Position numbers and translations under genes: made by a program | Part shown: piece by piece, positions 1 through 8,167 of the stretch | How the letters are laid out: the number at the start of each line of letters is the position of its first letter | How positions within the stretch are numbered: the stretch's first letter is position 1 | The notes under the pieces: model-generated | Seen by the model: the letters and a program-made list of their open reading frames with translations, nothing else | The model's database searches: none | What the model was told of the DNA's origin: nothing | Assembly: GCF_000317205.1 (NCBI RefSeq) | Contig: NZ_AJLK01000004.1 | Coordinates: 1 to 64,000, forward strand | Source of the DNA: Fischerella muscicola PCC 7414 | GTDB lineage: Bacteria > Cyanobacteriota > Cyanobacteriia > Cyanobacteriales > Nostocaceae | Direction: 5' to 3' | Length of the DNA stretch: 64,000 bases

Positions 1-98
1 GTACAGACGTGCCATGGCACGTCTCTACAACAAGCAACAATCAACAACCAACCACTAACCACTAACAAATGACAATTGACAATTGACAAATGACCACT
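1..98. repeat. Intergenic palindrome plus short tandem repeats
   Basis: Positions 5-24 form a perfect 20-base palindrome (AGACGTGCCATGGCACGTCT), followed by CAACAATCAACAACC-type and TGACAATTGACAAT-type short repeats. The same kinds of repeats recur throughout the window between genes (for example 18521-18551, 18874-18899, 56690-56720). No gene is seen here. Confidence 0.7.
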
Positions 99-99
99 A

Positions 100-990
100 T
101 TAGGCTTGTCTTCTAAAAATTACCATTTCAGTACCCACAACAGGGTTACGTGCAACAAGCCTGTTTTGTGAGTCGCTAATTTCTAGGTGGGTAAAGTCTA
201 GTTCTTGAGAACGTTGGAGAATTTCAGCTGCGAGTTTATTCTGTTCGGATTCGCTGAGGGTATACCAATCATCGCTAATTTTGATATCTAAATTGCTAGT
301 GAGAAAGTTAGCTTGGATCGATTTTATGAGTCCAGAGGCAAAGCGATCGCTAACTTCTGCTACTTGATTTTCAATCGTTGCAATTAAAATTTGTTCTGGT
401 GTTAATACTACCGTTGCTGGTTGATTGGTGATTGTTGTTGGTTGATTGTCAATTGTGGGTGTGGGTGTTGGTGTTGGAGTTACTTCTGTTTCTGGTTCGG
501 GTGGTGGGGTGGTTTCTTCTGGTATTGGTGTGGGTTCTTCTTCCTCTACAGGTGGTGGTGTTTCTGCTACAGTTGGTTCTTCAGTTGGAGATGGAGAGGT
601 GAGGGGAGTAGGAGGAGTAGGAGGAGTAGTGGCAATTTCGGTGGGTTTGCCTGTGAAAACGGTGGAAGTAGCCCAAAATAAGATCACAGCAAAAATAGCG
701 ATCGCTCCTGTCAAAGCTGTATCTGACAACTTTGCTGATAAATTTGCTGGTAAGTAAGAGCGGATTTTGGCTAAAAGTCTACTCCACCAGTTGAGAGATA
801 CATCAGTTGCAGGTGATTCTGTCTCTAGCTTTTCTACTGTCGTTTCTAAAAGTGCGATCGCGCCTTTGAGAATTTGGATAGTTTTAGTCTTCCAAAAAGA
901 CTGTCGCCTCTGGTTATTTGTCTGACGAGATGTATTATCCTGCGGTTGTGACGAAGAAGGTGGTTGTGAATTCTGATTGTCCTGTGACAT
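100..990 (-). CDS. Single-span membrane protein with Pro/Thr/Glu-rich linker, unknown function
   Basis: I do not recognise a characterised family. The 296-residue product has a polar Gln/Ser/Asn-rich N-terminus (residues 1-30), a region of about 60 residues that looks helical, one hydrophobic span near residues 90-112, then a linker of about 90 residues rich in Pro, Thr and Glu, and a compact C-terminal region of about 95 residues beginning near VVLTPEQILIATIENQV. This layout suggests a cytoplasmic N-terminus, one membrane anchor and an extracytoplasmic C-terminal domain held on a flexible spacer. The start is an ATG at 990, with AAAGTTCC upstream. Two short plus-strand ORFs over the linker are mirror images of the Pro/Thr codons and are not genes. 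Confidence 0.75.
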   Translation of the reverse strand: MSQDNQNSQPPSSSQPQDNTSRQTNNQRRQSFWKTKTIQILKGAIALLETTVEKLETESPATDVSLNWWSRLLAKIRSYLPANLSAKLSDTALTGAIAIFAVILFWATSTVFTGKPTEIATTPPTPPTPLTSPSPTEEPTVAETPPPVEEEEPTPIPEETTPPPEPETEVTPTPTPTPTIDNQPTTITNQPATVVLTPEQILIATIENQVAEVSDRFASGLIKSIQANFLTSNLDIKISDDWYTLSESEQNKLAAEILQRSQELDFTHLEISDSQNRLVARNPVVGTEMVIFRRQA

Positions 991-1108
991 GGAACTTTCA
1001 CCTAGAGCAGCTAATCAAGGATTTATATTGTGGCTGCTACCTCCCCAGCCTTAATGTATCATTTCAATGCTTGGGTTAAACTGACTTAATTAATGATTTT
1101 TGCCAAAC

Positions 1109-2023
1109 ATGAAACTAAAACGTCGTCAATTTTTATTTTTAAGTGGACTCGGTGCGATCGGTGTAGGATTTTTAGCTAGTATTAGTCGTGGGATTATTGG
1201 TCAAAATAACGAGCAAATCTCAAAGGTAATAGCCGCTAATCCATCTACCAAAAAAGATTTGTTATTACGCTTTGTTTCTGTCGCAGATACAGGCACAGGT
1301 GCAAGAGGCCAATATGCTGTAGCTAGAGCGATGGCTAATTATCACAGCAAAAATCCTTATAATTTGGTTATCTTAGCAGGAGATAATATCTATACCAATG
1401 GTGAAATTGAGAAAATCAACGCAGTCTTTGAGCGTCCCTATGCTCCATTACTAAAGCAAGATGTAAAATTTCAAGTTGCTTTAGGAAATCACGATATTCG
1501 CACTGCCAATGGCGACTTGCAAGTCAAATATGCAGGCTTTAATATGCAAGGACGCTACTACACATTTCGCCGGGATAAAATACAGTTTTTCGCACTAGAT
1601 ACTAATAGTAATGCTGACTGGATTAACCAGCTAAATTGGTTAGAAAAAGAATTAAGCCGCAGTAATGCTACCTGGAAAATTGTTTTTGGTCATCATCCCA
1701 TATATGCATCAGGTGTCTATGGTAGCAACCCAGATTTTATTCAAATTTTCACTCCTTTGTTTCAAAAATATGGTGTGCAACTTTATATCAATGGACATGA
1801 ACACCATTATGAACGTACCCGTATCATCAATGGTACAACTTATTTAATTTGTGGGGGTGGTGCAGGTACTCGTCCTGTGGGCAAAAATGAATGGACGGAG
1901 TATTCTGTGGAAAGATTAAGTTTTGCAGCCTATGAAGTGTTTGCGGATCGCATAGAAATTAGTGGTATAGATACAGCCAACCACGTTTTTGATCAAGGTA
2001 TTATTTCATTGAATTCTGCTTGA
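1109..2023 (+). CDS. Tat-exported calcineurin-like metallophosphoesterase
   Basis: A purple-acid-phosphatase-like metallophosphoesterase that should hydrolyse phosphoesters outside the cytoplasmic membrane. The N-terminus MKLKRRQFLFLSGLGAIG is a twin-arginine (Tat) signal: RRQFLF followed by a hydrophobic stretch. The metal-binding blocks appear in the family order: VADTG (about residue 58), AGDN (about 90), GNHD (about 126), GHH (about 194) and GHEH (about 229). All expected His, Asp and Asn ligands are visible. Length (304 residues) is normal for the compact bacterial forms. I chose the ATG at 1109; an in-frame TTG three codons earlier (1100) is possible, but the ATG leaves a better Tat signal. 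The specific substrate cannot be read from the sequence. Confidence 0.9.
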   Translation: MKLKRRQFLFLSGLGAIGVGFLASISRGIIGQNNEQISKVIAANPSTKKDLLLRFVSVADTGTGARGQYAVARAMANYHSKNPYNLVILAGDNIYTNGEIEKINAVFERPYAPLLKQDVKFQVALGNHDIRTANGDLQVKYAGFNMQGRYYTFRRDKIQFFALDTNSNADWINQLNWLEKELSRSNATWKIVFGHHPIYASGVYGSNPDFIQIFTPLFQKYGVQLYINGHEHHYERTRIINGTTYLICGGGAGTRPVGKNEWTEYSVERLSFAAYEVFADRIEISGIDTANHVFDQGIISLNSA

Positions 2024-2105
2024 TTTTATACCAGAGATGAGCGAAGAAAGGCAGAAGATTTAAGAAAGATTTATACCAAGTAATTTAGTCTAGCTTTGTC
2101 TAGTT

Positions 2106-2636
2106 ATGATAGCTTTGAAAATAATTAATATTATTCCAGAAAGCAACAAAGAAATCTTAGCAATTCACCAATTAATTACAGAAGCTTTTGGGCAAGTCAA
2201 GGTAGCTGAACTTGTAGAGATTATTCGTAAATCGGAGAATTTTATACCTGAACTCTCACTAGTAGCAGTAGAAAAAGAAGAAGTATTAGGACACATTCTT
2301 TTTAGTCAGATTATCATTGCAACACCCAACCAAAATATTCCAGCACTGGCACTAGCACCTCTGGCAGTAAAATCATCACATCAGCGCCAAGGTATTGGTA
2401 GCAGACTGGTGCAGGTGGGTTTATCAAAATGTCGCGAATTAGATCATGCCATTGTTATTGTTGTTGGCAATCCACATTACTATCAACGCTTTGGTTTCAA
2501 AACAGTAGGAAAATTTGGCTTGCAATCATCATTATCTTTTCCTGATGAAGTTTTTATGGCATTAGAGTTGCAACCTGCTGCTTTGAAAAATATAACTGGT
2601 ACTGTGCTATATCCCGCGTATTTTCAAAATCTTTAA
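2106..2636 (+). CDS. GNAT-family N-acetyltransferase (YhbS-like)
   Basis: A 176-residue acetyltransferase of the GNAT fold, which uses acetyl-CoA to acetylate a small molecule or protein. The acetyl-CoA-binding motif A is visible as LAVKSSHQRQGIGSRLV (about residues 90-106; Q/RxxGxG/A pattern QRQGIG). It is followed by the YYQRFGFKTVG segment typical of YhbS-like members. It starts with ATG at 2106, 82 nt after the phosphoesterase gene on the same strand, so the two may be cotranscribed. The substrate is unknown. Confidence 0.88.
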   Translation: MIALKIINIIPESNKEILAIHQLITEAFGQVKVAELVEIIRKSENFIPELSLVAVEKEEVLGHILFSQIIIATPNQNIPALALAPLAVKSSHQRQGIGSRLVQVGLSKCRELDHAIVIVVGNPHYYQRFGFKTVGKFGLQSSLSFPDEVFMALELQPAALKNITGTVLYPAYFQNL

Positions 2637-2774
2637 TTAGTAAAGAGAAATCTAAGTTCAAAACTCAAAAAAGAACCTATTTTCTTTACATTTTTAATTC
2701 ACTAGCCCCAAGTCCTCATCTTTAGCTGTTGTGTGGTGGAGCGTATGCAGCTGATAATAGCTAAAACTTGACTT

Positions 2775-3671
2775 TTACAGACTTGGACGCCAAAAAACAC
2801 ACTGCTTTTGTTGTTCGGAAAGATTCACTTTTGCTGCTAGTGATAGTAAGTCTTCCCAAGGCAGGGATGACTTGCAATAGAATGGATATGTAGGTTGTCT
2901 ACTTGTATAGTCAAAAAAGATTGTGAATCTATCTTGATCTACAGGAATTTTCCCTCTGTGAAAAACTTTGGAAGTAGCTGCAAAAACTACTGTACCAGCC
3001 AATCCTGTACATGATTTCCATAAAGATGGAGATAAAACATTTTGCAATCTTTTTTCTTGAATGTAACCATGTTTATATCTTAAAGAACGAGCTACAGTCG
3101 AAGTTAAAGATTGTGGGATGTATTGAAAAGGACCACAATTATCATCTACATCATTTAAATACACAATTATCTTAAGAATTTTTGTGTCTTCTACGTCTAT
3201 ATGCCACAGCCTAGATTTTCGCTCAACAGAGTTGGCAAGGTCTCTGCGAAAATATGCTCCATGATAGGCAACAGGTAGACCAATATAATTTTCAACTATA
3301 TTAAGCAAACGTTTTTCCAGTCCCCACATAAATATTTCTGGATACTGCATCATTTGTTCAGAACTAGCATGAACAACATATTCATGTTCTTCTGCACACA
3401 CACTCTTTGCTACTTCTGGCATCAATTTTTGTGCAGCCAAAAACATTTTCTCTGTCTGTGGAATAGATAAAGATTCTAGTGAAGTTACTACTACTCCTTC
3501 ACGTTTTATAGACTCAACTAACTTAAAATCAGCTACTGAAAGCACAGGTAAATTTGCTGAGTGCTGCTTAACAGCAGCTTCGTAATTCCGCTCAGCTTGA
3601 TTTTGCAGGAACGAAATTTGATACAAATTCTTTAAAACGTGATTTCGTAGCTTTTTAACAAAAGTACTCAT
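2775..3671 (-). CDS. Fe(II)/2-oxoglutarate dioxygenase-like protein (phytanoyl-CoA dioxygenase type)
   Basis: A 298-residue protein with the signature of the PhyH-like non-haem iron oxygenases. The HxD iron pair is seen in LWHIDVED (about residues 176-183). The distal His is in KVFHRGKIP (about 236-244), followed by an Arg (RFTIFFDY, about 248) suited to binding 2-oxoglutarate. The segment DDNCGPFQYIPQSL matches the family's G-P-x-x-x-x-P-x-S block. Such enzymes hydroxylate small or lipid-like substrates; the substrate here is unknown. It starts at ATG 3671. The gene stands alone, facing away from the long intergenic region 3672-4382, and is not obviously part of a biosynthetic cluster. Confidence 0.8.
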   Translation of the reverse strand: MSTFVKKLRNHVLKNLYQISFLQNQAERNYEAAVKQHSANLPVLSVADFKLVESIKREGVVVTSLESLSIPQTEKMFLAAQKLMPEVAKSVCAEEHEYVVHASSEQMMQYPEIFMWGLEKRLLNIVENYIGLPVAYHGAYFRRDLANSVERKSRLWHIDVEDTKILKIIVYLNDVDDNCGPFQYIPQSLTSTVARSLRYKHGYIQEKRLQNVLSPSLWKSCTGLAGTVVFAATSKVFHRGKIPVDQDRFTIFFDYTSRQPTYPFYCKSSLPWEDLLSLAAKVNLSEQQKQCVFWRPSL

Positions 3672-4382
3672 ATTTCCAGTGATTTATTTTCTATGAGACA
3701 GTGAGCATAACATAATGTTTTTTGTGAAGGTTGTTAAAATGCAAAGCCTAAGCGCTTTTTTAGTTGAAAACCTAATTTATTGGCTGGTGTTTATTTTTTC
3801 ATTCTACTTAGTTCTGATGTATTGTAAGTAGTATTAAGTGTACTTGTCTAATCAATCATAATGGGTTTCATAAAAAAATTATCGTTGCTTTACAAAAATG
3901 AACTAAGTAATTACTGTATCATGTAAAAATGACCACTGATATATCTGAAATTATTATTGTGAACTGAATTTTTAGAAAAAATTTATATTCATCAATCAAA
4001 ATCAGAGTGTATAGCTAGTATCAAGCTGACTACTGCCACAGGCATATATTTTCCCTGAAAAAATAAAATTACCGAAAAGGAAAATGAAGCTTTGAAAGTA
4101 TCTGACTAAGTCATCTGATTTTAGATTTTGGATTGCTAAGGTACAGATAGTGAAAGTGAGTCGCCACATAGAGTGCAGTTATACAGATCAATCTGGGGAA
4201 TTTTACCATTAAGGAGTAATTGCTCAAAAATTAAGACCATTAAATTTCTTAGAAAGAGAAAATTATTACAACAGATGGTGTAACTTCAGATTGAGTCTGG
4301 AGTCTGGTATATCCTACAGAAAGAGTAGTATAAATTCCTGATATTCCCTAAAACTTTGTTTTTAGCAGTGATACGGCAAAAA
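3672..4382. other. 711-bp AT-rich intergenic region
   Basis: This region separates the leftward dioxygenase gene from the rightward lipoprotein gene and so should hold both promoters. I see no ORF of convincing composition, no tRNA and no repeat family here, only AT-rich sequence. Confidence 0.5.
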
Positions 4383-4787
4383 ATGCGGCTAACAATCATT
4401 GTCATTATGCTATTAGTACTGACTGCATGTACTACTAGCGTACTTGCACCACCTAGTCAGTTAGTGGAAAAAGCGATCGCACTTCAGTTGGAGAAAACCC
4501 AACAACAACTCAACCAACAGTTGGATCTTGATTTTCAGGGGTTTAAAATTAATCACCTGTCAATTACCCAAGAAAAACCCTTGACGATCCAGAATCTGAT
4601 TACATACCAGGTTCGTGGAACCTACGATCTCACCTTCAAGCTACCGAAACGGAAATTAACACAAGCAAACAAACCGTTTGAAGTGTATCTGCAACTGCAA
4701 AAAGAGGGTAAAACGTGGCGGTTACTGCTTCCTGAACAGAGTCGTAAAGATACTGAACCGGTTTGGCACAGTTATCTGATTCAGTAG
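4383..4787 (+). CDS. Small predicted lipoprotein, unknown function
   Basis: The product starts MRLTIIVIMLLVLTACTTS: a short positively charged start, a hydrophobic core and a lipobox LTAC, so it should be lipidated on Cys and anchored in a membrane. The mature part (about 115 residues) is rich in Gln and basic residues (ALQLEKTQQQLNQQLDLDF) and ends in a WRLLLPEQSRKDTEPVWHSYL segment. I do not recognise the family. The reading frame continues upstream to a TTG near 4356. I chose the internal ATG because it makes the signal peptide begin properly. No operon partner is evident. Confidence 0.7.
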   Translation: MRLTIIVIMLLVLTACTTSVLAPPSQLVEKAIALQLEKTQQQLNQQLDLDFQGFKINHLSITQEKPLTIQNLITYQVRGTYDLTFKLPKRKLTQANKPFEVYLQLQKEGKTWRLLLPEQSRKDTEPVWHSYLIQ

Positions 4788-5046
4788 TGTTTTGGTAAAG
4801 CATCGGAATAATATATTTTTAACGCAAAGGAACGCAGAGTTGAGATATGTTTTGGAATAAAAGTTTTTCTTTAATTTTCTGGGGTAGAGGGAGGTACGCA
4901 CAGATAAACTAGTACCTCTGGGATTTAGTGCGATCGCTTTACGACATTGGGAAAAAATAGATAAAGTTGGTGTGTTTTAAAAGTTAGCAACAGTCATTGG
5001 TCATTGGTCATTTGTCCTTTGTAATGACGAATGACCAATGACAAAA

Positions 5047-5526
5047 TTACGCAGGTTGTTGCTCTTTTTGACGGTAAAGATAATCGCAGTATACTGCCCA
5101 AGCAGCGCCAAATAAACCTGTTAAAGAACCTGCGATCGCTGCTGCAATACCCCAACCTGCTGGCCCAAGCCAGTCTGTAATTTCACACAATATTGCTGTG
5201 GTTGCTTTGGAAACAATATAAGCTGTTCCTACTGCTGCTACTGTTACTAAACCTATCTCTACCAACATTTCTATCACTTGTTTGCTAGATAAATCTTCTT
5301 CAAAATAGATTTTCCAGATCGAAGTGTACATGGCAATATCAGAGGCAGTTAAAACAACCTGCTTCGGAACTTCTACGCCAGGAGTCGGCGCAGCTGAAAT
5401 ACCACCACCACCAATGGCGCAAGCAGCGATCGCGATCGCTACATCTAATCTTTTTTTGCCCAGATTACTCACCGCATGATCTCCTGTAACTTTTGTAGAG
5501 GCAATTTTCGCTGACGAGGACTGCAA
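5047..5526 (-). CDS. Small membrane-associated protein with Gly/Ala-rich hydrophobic segments, unknown
   Basis: The 159-residue product has no family that I recognise. It contains a Gly/Ala-rich stretch (AIAACAIGGGGISAAP, about residues 32-47), a middle part (SIWKIYFEEDLSSKQVIEMLVEIG), and two hydrophobic segments near residues 90-115 and 120-147 (GWGIAAAIAGSLTGLFGAAW). The last two could insert in a membrane. Start taken at 5526. The gene is flanked by short intergenic repeats (ATTGGTCATTGGTCATTTGTCC, 4996-5042) and is divergent from the secreted-protein gene at 5891. Confidence 0.6.
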   Translation of the reverse strand: MQSSSAKIASTKVTGDHAVSNLGKKRLDVAIAIAACAIGGGGISAAPTPGVEVPKQVVLTASDIAMYTSIWKIYFEEDLSSKQVIEMLVEIGLVTVAAVGTAYIVSKATTAILCEITDWLGPAGWGIAAAIAGSLTGLFGAAWAVYCDYLYRQKEQQPA

Positions 5527-5663
5527 AATATCAACCCCGTACTATCTTTACCTGGCTATTTCCTTTCTAAATGACCCAGAAAATTTTGTCTAGTTTCTAT
5601 GGTAGATAAAAACAAGATTGTTATATAGCAATCCTATTTGAGTTGTAAACAATCACATCGCCT

Positions 5664-5701
5664 AGCTCCCCGAACTTTATAAAAAGTCGGGGAGCTTTTT
5701 G
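5664..5701. repeat. AGCTCCCCGA...TCGGGGAGCT hairpin ending in a T-run
   Basis: A strong stem (AGCTCCCCGAACTT / AAAAGTCGGGGAGCT) followed by TTTTTG on the plus strand. The shape is that of an intrinsic terminator, yet it lies between two divergently transcribed genes (5526 and 5891). Similar hairpins with AGATCCCCGACTT arms occur at 22806-22840, 59285-59321 and 59894-59927, so it belongs to a dispersed hairpin family. Confidence 0.7.
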
Positions 5702-5890
5702 TTCATAAATGATTTAAGAATGCTATATAACTTCGTTGGCTTACTTATATTCAAAGTTGTGAGTTCTTTATCTCCAATTCCTAATCTCAAATAAAAATTG
5801 TTTTGCTCACCCTAACAGGTGATGGCAATTAAATGTTGTTACCGATATCTTAAAAGTACCAGGAGTTCTATAACTCTGGAGACTAATATT

Positions 5891-6268
5891 ATGAAAAAGA
5901 TAGTTATGACAAGTCTAGTGGCTTTAATGACCGCTACTAGTTTTCTCCTCAACGATCAACCAGCTCAAGCTCATCGACGCTACCGCTATCATGATTTCTA
6001 TCCTTTTTATCCATTGAACTATTGTTATCCGATTACCCATTGGCTTGTTGATGAAGATCCGGCCTATCATCCCCAAGCTTACGCTGATGGGTATCGCCAA
6101 GGACGTGAGAATGCTAAAAAAGGCAAAGCATACAAGCCACGCACCGCTGGTGGTGAATTTGCCCGTGGTTTTGATGATGGTTATTACGGAAGGAAGTTTG
6201 CTGGGCAAAAAAATATAGTTCCGAACGTATATAAACCATACACCACAACTGATTGTGGTTGGTTTTGA
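5891..6268 (+). CDS. Secreted Tyr/Gly-rich protein, unknown function
   Basis: A 125-residue product with a clear Sec signal peptide (MKKIVMTSLVALMTATSFLL, predicted cleavage after QPAQA near residue 27). The mature chain is rich in Tyr, His, Arg and Gly (HRRYRYHDFYPFYPLNYCYP, then DGYRQGRENAKKGKAYKP and FARGFDDGYYGRKFAG). It contains two Cys residues (in LNYCYP and TTDCGWF) that could form a disulfide. The ATG at 5891 is preceded by CTCTGGAGACTAATATT, where GGAG is a good ribosome-binding site. An in-frame ATG at 5819 would bury the signal peptide and is rejected. No function is inferred beyond export. Confidence 0.75.
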   Translation: MKKIVMTSLVALMTATSFLLNDQPAQAHRRYRYHDFYPFYPLNYCYPITHWLVDEDPAYHPQAYADGYRQGRENAKKGKAYKPRTAGGEFARGFDDGYYGRKFAGQKNIVPNVYKPYTTTDCGWF

Positions 6269-6287
6269 TTTTGGTATTAATAGTTCC

Positions 6288-6794
6288 TTAACTACCAGAA
6301 ACAACAGCTTCTTTCGGCTCTTGTTTCTGAATATTGCTCCTTCTCCAAGGTTTGAGAACCGAAATAACAATGATGGCTAAAATGCTGACAGTTTGAATGA
6401 TTGCACCTACAATTATTGCTTTTTGGTCAAAGACATAAAGTGGATTTTGCAACGCTTGTAATCTCTGTGCTTGAGATATAGCAGTCATAGCATTTGTCCA
6501 AGGACCTAATCACAAAGTTCCAAAAGTAATCAATGTTACAGTTGCTACCCACTTTACTATTACCCAGTAGTGTTTGAAAAATCCCCAAACTGTCAGCCAG
6601 CACAGCAGTCCACCCGTTAATAAAGCTAGGTTAGCAGCAGGGATAATTACAAAATCATCTAATAGTTTCAAAATTGAGTTGATTGCATACAACTCGTCAC
6701 CATTAGTAGTGTTACGGTTACTCAAAGCGATCGCAATCATACATAAAGCTGTTCCAAACCAAATTCCTCCAAAGGCAACATGGAACGACAGCAA
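6288..6794 (-). pseudogene. DUF2269-like integral membrane protein gene interrupted by an in-frame TGA
   Basis: Read from 6794 to 6288 this is one continuous frame of 169 codons with a single internal TGA at 6512-6510. The upstream part encodes SFHVAFGGIWFGTALCMIAI plus two more hydrophobic spans. The downstream part continues LGPWTNAMTAISQAQRLQAL and ends in another span. The TGA sits in the context GTL-stop-LGPW, where a Trp (TGG) would fit, so one G-to-A change explains it. There is also no good start: an in-frame TAA lies about 10 codons before the first conserved residues, leaving only a weak TTG at 6794. The four-span layout resembles predicted membrane proteins of the DUF2269 type (family call from memory). 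Its 5' end overlaps the 3' end of the protease gene. Confidence 0.75.
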
Positions 6795-7816
6795 CCAGTT
6801 TTTTTGCTTGACGCGATTTTAGATTTTGGCGAAGTCCTAAAGCTTCGTAAAGTCCATCCTAAACTAGTTGGTTGTTCATACACTCGCTTCAGTGTGTTGA
6901 CATCTCTCGCAGAAATTGGTGGGGGATTGCGAACTTGGGAAAAGTATAAAGAATCACTCTGTGACTGGCTATGTCCCCATATTCCTAAAGCATGGCCTAG
7001 TTCATGGCGAACAGCAGCTAAAAGATATTGTCCTGTTTGGTTGGGACTGAGCAGGATAGTGAAGCGATGGTATAAAATATTTTTATTATTGTAAAATTCG
7101 TAAGTAGTTTGAGCGGAACGCGCCCGGGGAATATTGCTATTAGGCAACTTTTGCAGTGGTGGGTTCTTCCGTATAACAGTAATGTCAGCTACTTTTTGGT
7201 TTTCGACTACCTGTAAAGGTAAATAAGCATTCCACTCGTGTACAGCCTGTAAGACATGATTAACCCATGCTTGGGCTTGCTTAGGATCTATTGTTGGCGG
7301 TGTTTCTATATAAACCTTAACTGGAAACTGTGACCAAACTAAATAACCTACTGGTGTTGGTGCAACTTGAGAAAAGTAGTCACCGCTATTAGTTGTATCT
7401 TGCCACCGCATCAGTGTGGACGGTAGGGGATGGGGTTGGGGGAGAGGTAGGGAGGTGGGGGGAGATGAGGGGGGAATGGCAAACGACTGCACGTTAGTTA
7501 AGATAACGAGCAGTCCCGTGATTACAGCTAATCCAATGAATGCTAGTAAACGTCGCCAAACTAAACTTGTTAGTTGATGGTTGTTGGTTGGTAGTTGGTG
7601 GTGAGTCCAGCCCCCCAAAAAGGCGGTTCCCGTCACGTAGACGCGTAGACGCGAAGCGGCTTCCGCAGGTAGCGGCTTAAGGTAAGGGTAGGGGGACTGG
7701 CGAACCCGTAGACACGTAGTGGCTTCCCGTAAGGGTAGGGTTGGTGGTTGATGGTTGGGAAGCAATGAATCGTTTGTCTTCCTTGTCTCCCTTGTCCTCT
7801 TTGTCTTCTTCACCAC
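6737..7816 (-). CDS. Matrixin-like zinc metalloprotease with repeat-derived N-terminus
   Basis: The catalytic motif HELGHALGIWGH (residues 271-282 of the full frame) is the extended zinc site HExxHxxGxxH/D of metzincin (M10-type) proteases. It is preceded by typical upstream sequence (VKVYIETPP...WVNHVLQAVHEWN). A hydrophobic segment at residues 88-108 (RRLLAFIGLAVITGLLVILT) looks like a signal or membrane anchor. Residues 1-84 are odd: they are the translation of dispersed repeats (GGACAAGGGAGACAAGG-type, and the GTAGACGCG...AGCGGCTTCC type). No ATG, GTG or TTG lies just before the anchor, so either the upstream GTG at 7816 (or the GTG near 7634) is used or the original start was lost. The last 19 codons overlap the broken gene 6288-6794. 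Confidence 0.7.
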   Translation of the reverse strand: MVKKTKRTRETRKTNDSLLPNHQPPTLPLREATTCLRVRQSPYPYLKPLPAEAASRLRVYVTGTAFLGGWTHHQLPTNNHQLTSLVWRRLLAFIGLAVITGLLVILTNVQSFAIPPSSPPTSLPLPQPHPLPSTLMRWQDTTNSGDYFSQVAPTPVGYLVWSQFPVKVYIETPPTIDPKQAQAWVNHVLQAVHEWNAYLPLQVVENQKVADITVIRKNPPLQKLPNSNIPRARSAQTTYEFYNNKNILYHRFTILLSPNQTGQYLLAAVRHELGHALGIWGHSQSQSDSLYFSQVRNPPPISARDVNTLKRVYEQPTSLGWTLRSFRTSPKSKIASSKKTGCCRSMLPLEEFGLEQLYV

Positions 7817-7845
7817 TTCTCACACTTCCCCCACTCCTCACACTT

Positions 7846-8079
7846 CTATTTAGGGAGCCAACCGGCGCTCAAAACCACAGATAAACCAAGAAAAATGACT
7901 GTCAAAGCCCAAGTCACTTGGTTTAATGTTTTTTCTGCACTTTTGGTGCTGCTAAATAATTGAGCTTGTCCACCAATGGCTCCGATACCATCACCTTTGG
8001 GGCTATGTAATAACACTAGGACTATCAAGGCAATTGCAGAAAAAACCCAGATACCTTGTACAACGTTAGAAACGGTCAT
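7846..8079 (-). CDS. secG: Preprotein translocase subunit SecG
   Basis: A 77-residue SecG, the small accessory subunit of the SecYEG channel that exports unfolded proteins across the cytoplasmic and thylakoid membranes. Two hydrophobic spans are visible (residues 8-24 and 57-74). They are joined by the family's conserved loop: LLHSPKGDGIGAIGGQAQLF, then SSTKSAEKTLNQVTW. Length is normal for cyanobacterial SecG. It lies 88 nt downstream of gpmI on the same strand, a frequent cyanobacterial neighbourhood, with AT-rich tandem repeats between them. Confidence 0.95.
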   Translation of the reverse strand: MTVSNVVQGIWVFSAIALIVLVLLHSPKGDGIGAIGGQAQLFSSTKSAEKTLNQVTWALTVIFLGLSVVLSAGWLPK

Positions 8080-8089
8080 AGTAGAAAAT

Positions 8090-8165
8090 GTTTATGAATT
8101 ATGAATTATGAATTGTGAATTATGAATTGTATAAAATTCTCATTCATAATTCACTATTATGAACT
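8090..8165. repeat. GAATTATGAATT short tandem repeats
   Basis: The gpmI-secG gap is filled by degenerate repeats of AATTATGAATTATGAATTGTG and an inverted copy (ATTCATAATTCAC). Typical intergenic short-repeat filler; no coding or clear terminator signal. Confidence 0.7.
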
Positions 8166-8167
8166 CT

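Noticed and set aside
421-757. Val/Gly-rich and Cys/Trp-rich plus-strand ORFs
   Set aside because: Antisense translations of the Pro/Thr linker of the 100-990 gene.
6510-6512. TGA as a recoded (selenocysteine or Trp) codon
   Set aside because: No SECIS-like element or reason for Sec in a membrane span region, and the gene also lacks a start; nonsense mutation is simpler.
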